The notes: generated by a model from the letters alone, not told the origin. DNA of 5,444 bases from Oscillospiraceae bacterium (GCA_031285645.1 JAITVU010000393.1:1-5444); one strand, 5' to 3'; counted from the stretch's first letter, positions 1 through 5,201 are shown. Numbers and translations: made by a program.

Positions 1-1292
1 ACGATATCGCCCGGAACAGCCATTTGGCTTGCCGCCGCAACGGCGCCGGGAATATCATCAACCCTGAGGATGACCGGATTATCCCCGTTGTAATCCGGAT
101 GAACCTTCACGGCGGCCTCGATTTTATCGGCGGTCGGCCCGGCCAGAATAAGAAGCTTGACCCGCTGCACAAGCTCGGGGGCCAGCGGCTCGTAGGGGAT
201 GTTTTTGTCGGAGCCGCCTGCAATCAGGATCAACTTTTGATCAAAGGCTTTAAGGCCGGCGATGACGGCGACGGGGGCTGTGGCGATGGAGTCGTTATAC
301 CAGCGCACGCCGCCGAGCTCGCGCACAAATTCAAGGCGGTGCTCAACCCCGCCGAAGGAACCGGCGACGAGACGGACCTGATCCGTGTCCGCGATGCCGT
401 CGGTCGCACAAAGGGCGGCCAGATAATTCGCCGCGTTGTGTGTGCCCGGGATGCGGATATCGGCGGCATCCATCACACGCTCGGACCGGCCACGGCGCGC
501 GCGGTATAAAACGCCGTCCATGCAGTACGCGCCGTGTTCCACGGGCGCAGTGAGGGAAAAAGTCATCGCCTCGCCCCGCACCTGGGGGATGAAGGAAGCG
601 GTTACAGGGTTGTCGAGGTTGAGGACTGTGCGGGAAAAAGCGTTCTGATGCAGGTAAATGTGCCGTTTGGCGTCGATGTATTCATCCAGGGAGGCATGCA
701 CATCCAAATGATCCGGCGTGATATTGGTTATCACGGAGATGTCCGGGGCCGGGCGCATGGAGATCAGCTGGAAGCTGGAGAGCTCCACGACGGCCCAGTC
801 CTCTTGTGCAATGGTGAAGACAAGCGGTAAAAGGGCTTTGCCGATGTTGCCGCCCAGATGAACGGTTTTGCCCTGTGCTTTTAGGATTTCCGCGATGAGG
901 GTCGACGTCGTTGTTTTCCCCTCGCTGCCGGTAACGGCAATTGTTTTGCAAGGGCATAAATCGAAAAAAACCTCCATCTCGCTTGTCACGACCATGCCTT
1001 TCCGGCGCAGGGCCTCAAGCGCGGGCGCGTGAAAATAGAAGCCCGGCGTGCGGAAAACAATGTCGGCGTCCAGGCCGTCGAGATAATCGGGGCCCAGACG
1101 CAGACGCGCGCCCAACTGCTCCAGGTCGGCGGCGACATCGCCCAAATCCGCCCGGCTTCTTTTATCGCAGGCACTGGTTTCAACACCCTTGGATAAAAAA
1201 AGTTTAATGGTGTCGGTATTGGTGACGCCGATGCCGAGGAAAGCGACTTTTTTATCCTTGATTGAACGGAAAAACACGTCGGCCCTGCTCAT
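1..1292 (-). CDS. murD: UDP-N-acetylmuramoylalanine--D-glutamate ligase (MurD), 3' end cut by window
   Basis: This cytoplasmic Mur ligase adds D-glutamate to UDP-MurNAc-L-alanine using ATP, the second amino-acid step of peptidoglycan precursor synthesis. I read 430 uninterrupted codons on the minus strand; MurD is usually about 440-460 residues, so only the extreme C-terminus is missing. Visible parts in order: an N-terminal Rossmann-like UDP-binding domain (VAFLGIGVTNTD, about residues 16-27); the ATP P-loop GSEGKTTT (122-129, Lys126); ELSSFQL (170-176); DHLDVH (194-199), with His195 at the metal-site position; Lys209 in DAKRHIY, at the position of the carbamylated lysine; HNAANYLAA (from 285); VEHRLEF (His318, Arg319); NDSIATAP (333-340); and GGSDKN (359-364). 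The ATG at 1292 has a strong Shine-Dalgarno 10 nt upstream. It is divergent from the fruK-like gene and is not next to mraY, ftsW or murG here. Family assignment is very secure. Confidence 0.97.
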   Translation of the reverse strand, partial: MSRADVFFRSIKDKKVAFLGIGVTNTDTIKLFLSKGVETSACDKRSRADLGDVAADLEQLGARLRLGPDYLDGLDADIVFRTPGFYFHAPALEALRRKGMVVTSEMEVFFDLCPCKTIAVTGSEGKTTTSTLIAEILKAQGKTVHLGGNIGKALLPLVFTIAQEDWAVVELSSFQLISMRPAPDISVITNITPDHLDVHASLDEYIDAKRHIYLHQNAFSRTVLNLDNPVTASFIPQVRGEAMTFSLTAPVEHGAYCMDGVLYRARRGRSERVMDAADIRIPGTHNAANYLAALCATDGIADTDQVRLVAGSFGGVEHRLEFVRELGGVRWYNDSIATAPVAVIAGLKAFDQKLILIAGGSDKNIPYEPLAPELVQRVKLLILAGPTADKIEAAVKVHPDYNGDNPVILRVDDIPGAVAAASQMAVPGDI

Positions 1293-1302
1293 AAAAAGAT
1301 GT

Positions 1303-1308
1303 CCTCCT
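1303..1308 (-). promoter_or_regulatory. Ribosome binding site of murD
   Basis: On the minus strand the sequence reads AGGAGG, within TGAGGAGGAC, with 10 nt to the ATG at 1292. It fixes the murD start. Confidence 0.85.
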
Positions 1309-1316
1309 CAGAATAC

Positions 1317-1346
1317 ATATTAATAGGGTACACGTGCCGGCGTCAT
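1317..1346 (-). promoter_or_regulatory. Possible murD-proximal promoter
   Basis: On the minus strand there is a 4/6 match to the -35 box, ATGACG (1346 to 1341), an 18-nt spacer, and a 4/6 match to the -10 box, TAATAT (1322 to 1317). Transcription would start near 1310, only about 18 nt before the murD ATG and just ahead of its Shine-Dalgarno. A promoter is expected somewhere between 1439 and 1300, because a strong terminator lies upstream on the same strand. Both hexamers are weak, so this is a tentative choice. Confidence 0.25.
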
Positions 1347-1366
1347 GCACGTCCTATTTCAAGGAC
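1332..1366. repeat. Two abutting short inverted repeats upstream of murD
   Basis: ACGTGC (1332-1337) and GCACGT (1347-1352) form a perfect 6-bp inverted repeat with a 9-bp spacer. GTCCT (1351-1355) and AGGAC (1362-1366) form a second 5-bp repeat overlapping its end by two bases. They overlap the weak candidate murD -35 box. They could be protein binding sites or leader hairpins; arms this short can also arise by chance. Confidence 0.3.
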
Positions 1367-1438
1367 AATGGTCATTATCAACCAAAAAGTTTGATCCCCC
1401 GCTGCTTGCGGCGGTACCATATAATACCGATATCCGTT

Positions 1439-1509
1439 AAAAAGAGCGATAAAAACGTCGCTCAGAACGCGTTTTACCTAAAACGCATCGCTGTTTTTAT
1501 CTGCTTTTT
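1439..1509. terminator. Bidirectional intrinsic terminator between murD and fruK-like gene
   Basis: AGC plus GATAAAAAC (1445-1456) pairs with GTTTTTATC, a bulged T and GCT (1493-1505), giving a 12-bp helix with one bulge. Inside it lies a perfect inverted repeat, GCGTTTTA (1469-1476) and TAAAACGC (1479-1486). Leftward transcription meets TTTTT (1443 to 1439) one base after the helix; rightward transcription meets TTTT (1506-1509) directly after it. On the minus strand a shorter competing hairpin, GAGCGA (1463 to 1458) with TCGCTC (1449 to 1444), ends at the same T-tract. Termination leftward here separates murD from the promoter at 1635-1663, unless read-through or antitermination occurs. Confidence 0.7.
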
Positions 1510-1628
1510 AATTGGATGTTGATATAAGCCCTTTTTGGACCGCGGCCCGGTATCGTCGGCCTGATACCCCGGGGTCTCTGTCCCGGGGAGGTTCGTTATA
1601 ACGCCCCATAAGATCATTTATATTCCAG
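1439..1628 (-). ncRNA. Candidate small structured RNA, or attenuated murD leader
   Basis: No convincing gene occupies this stretch, yet on the minus strand it runs from a near-consensus promoter (predicted start about 1628) to a strong terminator (1443-1439), about 190 nt. The middle is GC-rich and foldable. GGTATC (1549-1554) pairs with GATACC (1563-1568), with GGAC (1537-1540) and GTCC (1580-1583) able to close around them. An alternative 7-bp helix, CCCCGGG (1567-1573) with CCCGGGG (1582-1588), excludes the first. CGTTATAACG (1594-1603) is a perfect 10-bp palindrome. The length suits several small RNA classes, including 6S RNA, but I cannot assign a family. It could instead be a murD leader. 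Confidence 0.35.
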
Positions 1629-1634
1629 CTTACC

Positions 1635-1663
1635 ATTATATACCTAAATATATGTATAATCAA
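1635..1663 (-). promoter_or_regulatory. Near-consensus sigma-A promoter facing murD
   Basis: On the minus strand TTGATT (1663 to 1658; 4/6) is followed, after exactly 17 nt, by a perfect TATAAT (1640 to 1635). The predicted start is near 1628. It drives the candidate small RNA or long murD leader, and its -35 overlaps the left arm of the inverted repeat at 1662-1687. Confidence 0.65.
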
Positions 1664-1687
1664 CCGGATTATTGACACAATCCGGTT
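1662..1687. promoter_or_regulatory. Operator-like perfect inverted repeat between divergent promoters
   Basis: AACCGGATT (1662-1670) and AATCCGGTT (1679-1687) are perfect reverse complements separated by ATTGACAC. The left arm overlaps the -35 of the leftward promoter by two bases, and the right arm overlaps the -35 of the rightward promoter by two bases. A dimeric repressor or activator bound here would be placed to control both transcripts. No regulator gene is in the window, so the binding protein is unknown. The arms are not followed by a T-tract, which argues against a terminator. Confidence 0.6.
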
Positions 1688-1715
1688 TACTTTTACAATC
1701 CTCATTTAGTATAAT
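1686..1715 (+). promoter_or_regulatory. Sigma-A promoter of the fruK-like gene
   Basis: TTTACT (1686-1691; 4/6 match to -35), an 18-nt spacer and a perfect TATAAT (1710-1715). The predicted start near 1722 gives a leader of about 130 nt before the ATG at 1852. A textbook TTGACA at 1672-1677 lies 32 nt from the same -10, too far to be its partner. Confidence 0.6.
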
Positions 1716-1721
1716 AGTGCA

Positions 1722-1851
1722 GACAGGAATTATGTCGTGAGGACCCTTATAGCGGCGGTAATAAACAGACCGAATAAAAAGATATTTAAAATCCCGCCGT
1801 ATTCGGCGGAAAGTCAATAATAACGGTTCCGGTTCTGGAAAAGAGACGCTT
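1722..1851 (+). promoter_or_regulatory. 5' leader of the fruK-like gene with a strong hairpin
   Basis: CCGCCG (1794-1799), loop TATT and CGGCGG (1804-1809) form a perfect 6-bp GC-only hairpin about 40 nt before the start codon. Two upstream strands can compete with it: CGGCGG (1753-1758) for CCGCCG, and CCGAATA (1770-1776) for TATTCGG (1800-1806). No T-tract follows, so a transcription terminator is unlikely. Any control here would act on translation or RNA stability. The regulatory role is inference. Confidence 0.35.
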
Positions 1852-2781
1852 ATGGTGACAACATTAACGCTCAACCCCTGTGTTGACTGGACTTTATCCT
1901 TGCCCCGCCTATCCCCGGGCGGCCTCAATGTGGTCGACCGCGCCCGGACCGACGTGGGGGGCAAGGGCATCAACGTATCGGTGGTTCTGCGGGAACTCGG
2001 GGTAGAAACCAACTGCCTGGGGATCAATTACGCGTCGAACGGCGCTGTGCTGACGGAGAAATTGGACGGACTCGGCATCCCCCACGATTTTGTGACGGTT
2101 CCCGGCGCGATACGCACCAACATTAAATTGATGGACAGCGCGACAAATGAGATGACTGAAATCAACAGCCGGGGTGAAGCCGTGAGCCGGGAGAGCATTG
2201 AGGCTGTTTTAAAGAAGGTTTCAGCACGCGTTGGCGCCGTGCTTGTGCTGAGCGGCCGTACGCCCAGCGGCGCGGAAGACGACATCTATAAACGCTGTAT
2301 TGAAACGGTGTCGGCTTCCGGGGTGAAAGTGGTGCTCGATACCCAGGGCGCGCCGCTTCGTCTGGCGGTTTCGGCGCACCCGTTTTTAATCAAACCCAAT
2401 TTATATGAACTCCAGTCCACCTTTGGCTGCGCGTCACATGATATGAGGGATATTGTCCGTGCGTGTTTGCCCATCATACGCCGGGGCGTCGGGATTGTCT
2501 GTGTGAGTATGGGCGCCAACGGCGCGTTGATAACGGATGGCAAGAAAGCCTTTTACGCGCCGCCCCTCGATGCCAGACCCAAAGGATACCAGGGCGCCGG
2601 AGATTCCATGGTGGCGGGTATTTGCAAAGCCGTTACGGAGGACGCCGGCCTGGACGACATGCTCCGTTTTGGGACGGCGGCGGCGACAGCCTCAATCATT
2701 CGGGAGGGGACGCAGCTTTGCCGCCTCGCTGATTACCGGCGTTATCTGCCCCAGGTCCGCGTGGAGAAGGTGACGGTGTAA
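1852..2781 (+). CDS. fruK: 1-phosphofructokinase (PfkB/ribokinase family)
   Basis: The likely reaction is ATP-dependent phosphorylation of fructose 1-phosphate to fructose 1,6-bisphosphate in the cytoplasm, linking PTS fructose uptake to glycolysis. The 309 residues match the family's usual length of about 300-310. Visible motifs: TLTLNPCVDW (4-13), with Asp12 in the sugar site; GGKGIN (36-41); RTNIKL (88-93); TEIN (102-105); LDTQG (162-166); KPN with Glu186 (181-186); VSMGANGA (218-225); and GAGDSMVAG (248-256), with Asp251 the expected catalytic base. The usual GSLPxG-like segment reads SGRTPSG (134-140). The ATG at 1852 has only a weak, purine-rich ribosome binding site (GGAAAAGAG, 1837-1845); a GTG at 1855 is an alternative. 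Unlike typical fru operons, no fruA (PTS fructose transporter) or fruR lies next to it. Tagatose-6-phosphate kinase is a related possibility. Confidence 0.88.
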   Translation: MVTTLTLNPCVDWTLSLPRLSPGGLNVVDRARTDVGGKGINVSVVLRELGVETNCLGINYASNGAVLTEKLDGLGIPHDFVTVPGAIRTNIKLMDSATNEMTEINSRGEAVSRESIEAVLKKVSARVGAVLVLSGRTPSGAEDDIYKRCIETVSASGVKVVLDTQGAPLRLAVSAHPFLIKPNLYELQSTFGCASHDMRDIVRACLPIIRRGVGIVCVSMGANGALITDGKKAFYAPPLDARPKGYQGAGDSMVAGICKAVTEDAGLDDMLRFGTAAATASIIREGTQLCRLADYRRYLPQVRVEKVTV

Positions 2782-2815
2782 TTCACACTTTATTCGCATT
2801 TTGATGCGCGAACGG

Positions 2816-2824
2816 TGGTATACT
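2816..2824 (+). promoter_or_regulatory. Extended -10 promoter upstream of the small membrane gene and alr
   Basis: TGG followed by TATACT (2819-2824) is an extended -10 element with a 5/6 hexamer. No good -35 box lies 16-18 nt upstream, which extended -10 promoters tolerate. Transcription would start near 2831 and leave a leader of about 170 nt before the gene at 3001. Confidence 0.45.
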
Positions 2825-2933
2825 ACATGTTCATAAGGCCGTTTTTGCTTTGCGTCAATAGTGGTCAGGCCCATAAAACAAGGCGAAGAGCACGCCGGTT
2901 TTGCGCGGCCGTGTCATCCGGCATGGCGTTTGG

Positions 2934-2962
2934 AACCGTTCCGGTTATTTTGTTTTAATTTT
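2934..2962 (+). terminator. Weak terminator-like hairpin before the small membrane gene
   Basis: AACCG (2934-2938), loop TTC and CGGTT (2942-2946) are followed by a T-rich stretch (2948-2962). The 5-bp stem is short and the tract is interrupted, so it could be a leaky end for fruK transcripts, a leader attenuator, or chance. Confidence 0.25.
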
Positions 2963-2984
2963 GCGCCGGGCGCGATATCTATAA

Positions 2985-2990
2985 AGGAAG
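2985..2990 (+). promoter_or_regulatory. Ribosome binding site of the 58-residue gene
   Basis: AGGAAG, in AAAGGAAG, ends 10 nt before the ATG at 3001. It is the main evidence that this short frame is translated. Confidence 0.65.
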
Positions 2991-3000
2991 GCGCGTTTCA

Positions 3001-3177
3001 ATGAAGTTGAAAAAACTTGGCATCGGTATGCTGGCGCTGGGGATTTTAGTGCTTGTAACGGGGATTATCCTGGCGGTTACAGTCGGCACCCGGCTTGTTC
3101 CGATCCTTCTGTTGTCGTCCATATTGATTAATTCCGTCGGCATTGTACTCTTGCAGACCCATCAGAAAAAAAAGTAG
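3001..3177 (+). CDS. Small hypothetical membrane protein, 58 residues
   Basis: I do not recognise a family. The frame has an ATG, a good Shine-Dalgarno and a TAG stop. The product starts MKLKKLGIGM and has two hydrophobic stretches, about residues 6-27 and 32-51, with a turn at GTR (29-31) between them. Lysines sit at both ends (KLKK, QKKK). The positive termini suggest both ends are cytoplasmic, with a short external turn. The first helix could be taken for a signal anchor, but there is no cleavage-site pattern. It ends 42 nt before alr on the same strand, so co-transcription with alr is likely. Function is unknown. Confidence 0.7.
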   Translation: MKLKKLGIGMLALGILVLVTGIILAVTVGTRLVPILLLSSILINSVGIVLLQTHQKKK

Positions 3178-3207
3178 CGTTCCGGACACGGAATGGATCA
3201 TACCCAT

Positions 3208-3213
3208 AGGAGG
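3208..3213 (+). promoter_or_regulatory. Ribosome binding site deciding the alr start
   Basis: A perfect AGGAGG lies 6 nt before the ATG at 3220. An in-frame ATG at 3193 would add nine residues (MDHTHRRRH) that have no Shine-Dalgarno of their own and do not belong to the fold, so 3220 is preferred. Confidence 0.85.
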
Positions 3214-3219
3214 CGGCAT

Positions 3220-4458
3220 ATGATCGATTATCTCAGAAGAAGCTGGGCCGTGGTCAACCTCAACAATGTGGCTCACAATTTTACGGCGCTCAAGCGCGTC
3301 CTCACGCCCGGCTGCAAGGTGATGGCCGCCGTCAAAGCCGACGCGTATGGTCACGGGGATAAGTACATAGCCGACCAGCTTGTGCGCCTGGGTGTGGACT
3401 GGTTCGGCGTCAGCAACCTGGAGGAGGCGCTGTCGCTGCGTGAGCAGGGCATATACCACCCTATTTTGATTTTTGGGGTGACGCCGCCGGAAAATGTGCG
3501 GCAGCTCAACGAGTATAACCTGACGCAGTCCATATACAGCTTGCCCTACGCCAGGGAGCTGCACGCGGCGGCCCAGGCCGCCGGAGTCGGCATTCAGGTC
3601 CATATAAAAATTGATATGGGCATGTCCCGTTTGGGATTTGTGCTGGACAACGGTTTTGCCGAGATATCAGCCGGTGAAATAAAAGAGGTTTGCCGGATGC
3701 CGCGCTTTCAGGCGCAAGGCATTTTCACGCATTTTGCCTGCGCGGACGAGCGCAATGACGATTCGATGGCCTATACAAGAGGGCAATACAGGAAATTCTG
3801 CGCGCTGATCGCGCGGCTGGAGCAGGAAGGCGTGACGTTTTCAATCCGGCATTGCTGCAACAGCGCGGGAGCGATCGGCTATCCCGACATGCATATGGAT
3901 ATGGTGAGGCCGGGCATTGTCCTGTACGGCCTTAGTCCGAGCGACGACTGCGCCGGGATGATCGACCTGAAGCCTGCCATGGAGCTTTATTCCTGCGTGT
4001 CGATGGTTAAGGAAATCGCCGATGGGACGCCGGTGAGCTATGGCCGGTGCTACACGGCGCACCGCAAGACAAAAGTGGCGACCGTAGCCATCGGTTATGC
4101 CGACGGCTACGAGAGGGAACTGACGAACAAGGCGCGCATGCTGGTGCGCGGACAGTATGCAAATGTGATTGGGCGCGTATGCATGGACCAGCTTATGCTC
4201 GACGTAACCCATATCGACGGCGTCGCGGCGGGGGATGTGGTGACGATTGTGGGTGAGGACGGCGGGCGGCGCCTCACATTTGACGAAATGGCCGCCTTAA
4301 GCGGGTCCATTAATTATGAAAAGGTCTGCCTGATCGGCAAGCGCGTGCCCCGTATTTACAGGCAGGACGGCAAGGATATCGGCGTTGTGGATTATATCAG
4401 GCATTACGGCGTCAAAGGTAAACAGAGTGCCAACGGCTTATACAGTCAGACAGTTTAA
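3220..4458 (+). CDS. alr: Alanine racemase, PLP-dependent
   Basis: This cytoplasmic enzyme interconverts L- and D-alanine and supplies D-Ala for peptidoglycan. The 412 residues begin with a TIM-barrel domain: SWAVVNLNNVAHN (8-20), AVKADAYGHG (37-46) with Lys39 forming the PLP Schiff base, KIDMGMSRLGF (130-140) with Arg137, THF (170-172), CNSAGA (213-218) and RPGIVLYG (230-237). The C-terminal beta domain carries PVSYGRCY (271-278), with Tyr274 the second catalytic base from the partner subunit, IGYADGY (291-297), GRVCMDQ (318-324), INYEKVC (364-370) and KRVPRIY (374-380). About 30 residues follow VPRIY, making it slightly longer than the usual 370-390. It lies between two small membrane protein genes on the same strand, with gaps of 42 and 51 nt. 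The call is very secure. Confidence 0.97.
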   Translation: MIDYLRRSWAVVNLNNVAHNFTALKRVLTPGCKVMAAVKADAYGHGDKYIADQLVRLGVDWFGVSNLEEALSLREQGIYHPILIFGVTPPENVRQLNEYNLTQSIYSLPYARELHAAAQAAGVGIQVHIKIDMGMSRLGFVLDNGFAEISAGEIKEVCRMPRFQAQGIFTHFACADERNDDSMAYTRGQYRKFCALIARLEQEGVTFSIRHCCNSAGAIGYPDMHMDMVRPGIVLYGLSPSDDCAGMIDLKPAMELYSCVSMVKEIADGTPVSYGRCYTAHRKTKVATVAIGYADGYERELTNKARMLVRGQYANVIGRVCMDQLMLDVTHIDGVAAGDVVTIVGEDGGRRLTFDEMAALSGSINYEKVCLIGKRVPRIYRQDGKDIGVVDYIRHYGVKGKQSANGLYSQTV

Positions 4459-4466
4459 GACGCGGA

Positions 4467-4483
4467 TTATTATTAAATAATAA
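4467..4483. repeat. AT-only palindrome between alr and the next gene
   Basis: TTATTATT (4467-4474) and AATAATAA (4476-4483) are perfect reverse complements around one central base. An all-AT hairpin with so small a loop would be unstable as RNA. It may be an AT-rich spacer or a protein site. Confidence 0.35.
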
Positions 4484-4509
4484 GATGTATAACTGCAAGG
4501 GGTGGGAAT

Positions 4510-4833
4510 ATGACGAACAATATGACGACAATGATTGTGATCGCTTCCATAATAGGCGTCGCCTGCATTGTATTCGGTATTTTTTTGCTTGTGGCCAAGC
4601 ATGAGACGCTTAAATCCAACCGCTGGCTCAACGGCGGTGTCAGCCGGGGCGGCGCGCTCGTTATTTATCGATTCACAGGCGTCCAGATGATTATTCTGGG
4701 GGTATTGCTTCTGCTGTGTATGCTTTGTTTATGGCTCAATTTTGTGTGGCCCGCCATGATTCTTCTTGTGGCGATCTTTGTGCTGCCGCTTGCCTGTTCG
4801 TCTTACAGAAAGCGCAGCAAGCGCTTTAAATGA
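4510..4833 (+). CDS. Hypothetical membrane protein, 107 residues
   Basis: I do not recognise a family. The frame starts at an ATG preceded by a G-rich Shine-Dalgarno (AAGGGGTGGG, 4497-4506) and ends with TGA. An in-frame ATG at 4522 is a less well placed alternative. Three hydrophobic segments are visible: about residues 7-29, 56-76 and 78-97. A polar loop (30-49, containing KHETLKSNRW) follows the first, and a basic tail (YRKRSKRFK, 99-107) ends the protein. The basic tail suggests a cytoplasmic C-terminus. There is no catalytic motif. It starts 51 nt after alr on the same strand with no terminator between, so it is probably the last gene of the alr unit. Confidence 0.8.
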   Translation: MTNNMTTMIVIASIIGVACIVFGIFLLVAKHETLKSNRWLNGGVSRGGALVIYRFTGVQMIILGVLLLLCMLCLWLNFVWPAMILLVAIFVLPLACSSYRKRSKRFK

Positions 4834-4898
4834 GTCGGAGAGATCTCGGTTCGGACAAGTTTGTGCAGGATCAATAATTTTGTTTTGGATAATTCTCC

Positions 4899-4932
4899 AA
4901 AAGCCGTCAAATAATAGAAATGCGGTTTTTTT
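4899..4932 (+). terminator. Possible terminator of the alr unit
   Basis: AAAAGCCG (4899-4906) can pair with CGGTTTTT (4923-4930), including one G-U pair, around a 16-nt loop. The T-run continues to 4932. Only three pairs are G-C, and much of the T-run is used in the stem, so this is weak. Its position, after the last gene and before the rpsJ promoter, is right. Confidence 0.35.
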
Positions 4933-4953
4933 GACCGGCCAGGAAAAAAAAGC

Positions 4954-4982
4954 TTGCAAAGACATCCCGTTTTTGGTAATAT
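4954..4982 (+). promoter_or_regulatory. Promoter of the rpsJ (S10) operon
   Basis: TTGCAA (4954-4959), a 17-nt spacer and TAATAT (4977-4982), with a TGG extended -10 element directly before the hexamer (4974-4976). An overlapping TATGAT (4980-4985) is a better hexamer, but its spacing of 20 is poor. Transcription should start near 4989, leaving a leader of about 320 nt. Confidence 0.65.
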
Positions 4983-5165
4983 GATTAGGCGTGACTGCAC
5001 AAGATATGCGATGAAGCAGGAGGTTGCCGCTTTTTAAGCGGGTAATTTCTGTGGAGTATGTCCGATTTTAAACCGGGCGGCTTTTCATTTGGAACCGGAT
5101 ATTGATGGGTTTTGCGCGGCAAATCGCATCAACAGATCCGTGTGTTTCGGGGAAGTTCAAAGTGT

Positions 5166-5201
5166 TCCGGGTAAACTCATGTAGTTTAGCCGGATTTCTT
5201 T
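5166..5201 (+). terminator. Terminator-like attenuator hairpin in the rpsJ leader
   Basis: TCCGG (5166-5170) pairs with CCGGA (5190-5194), and TAAACT (5172-5177) with AGTTTA (5183-5188), around loop CATGT with one G-G mismatch. That gives 11 pairs, followed directly by TTTCTTT (5195-5201). It lies 107 nt before the rpsJ start, so termination there would be conditional. GGAA (5151-5154) could pair with TTCC (5165-5168) and open its base. Confidence 0.55.

Larger units (their letters stand above)
2782..3000. other. Intergenic stretch downstream of the fruK-like gene
   Basis: I see no gene in these 219 bases. Just after fruK lies a small hairpin, CGCAT (2795-2799), loop TTTG and ATGCG (2804-2808), without a T-tract, so it is not a standard terminator. 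GCCGG (2894-2898) and CCGGC (2918-2922) form another inverted repeat in the presumed leader of the next gene. A promoter and a weak terminator-like element are listed separately. Confidence 0.5.

Noticed and set aside
1334..1522. Plus-strand 62-codon frame upstream of the fruK-like gene.
   Set aside because: No ribosome binding site, no coding character, and it runs straight through the bidirectional terminator.
1520..1528. Extended -10-like TGATATAAG on the plus strand.
   Set aside because: There is no -35 match, it is followed by no gene before the well-formed promoter at 1686-1715, and it lies directly after a terminator. Too weak to list as a promoter.
1531..1590. A T-box-like string on the plus strand: TTGGACCGCGG followed by GC-rich hairpins.
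   Set aside because: The core resembles the conserved T-box sequence but lacks one base of GGTGGNACCGCG. I see no stem I with its AG-rich motif upstream, a terminator ending at 1509 separates it from any upstream leader, and the downstream sugar kinase is not an amino-acid gene.
1508..1609. Minus-strand 33-codon frame starting MGRYNEPPRD, inside the candidate small RNA.
   Set aside because: No Shine-Dalgarno precedes its ATG or the longer in-frame starts, and most of it lies in the self-complementary GC block. It remains possible as a short peptide, but I cannot support it.
1672..1677. Perfect TTGACA taken as the -35 box of the fruK promoter.
   Set aside because: It is 32 nt from TATAAT and has no acceptable -10 at 16-18 nt. 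It lies in the spacer of the inverted repeat. TTTACT at 1686 fits the spacing.
3193..3219. Upstream ATG extending Alr by nine residues.
   Set aside because: It has no Shine-Dalgarno; the perfect AGGAGG at 3208-3213 is placed for the ATG at 3220, and the extra residues are not part of the racemase fold.
3046..4310. Long minus-strand frames inside alr, up to 185 codons.
   Set aside because: They are antisense shadows of GC-rich alr codons; the plus-strand frame has every racemase motif.
4766..5000. Overlapping frames of 65-78 codons on both strands after the 107-residue gene.
   Set aside because: They overlap the end of the real gene, the terminator-like element and the rpsJ promoter, have no ribosome binding sites and no recognisable protein character.
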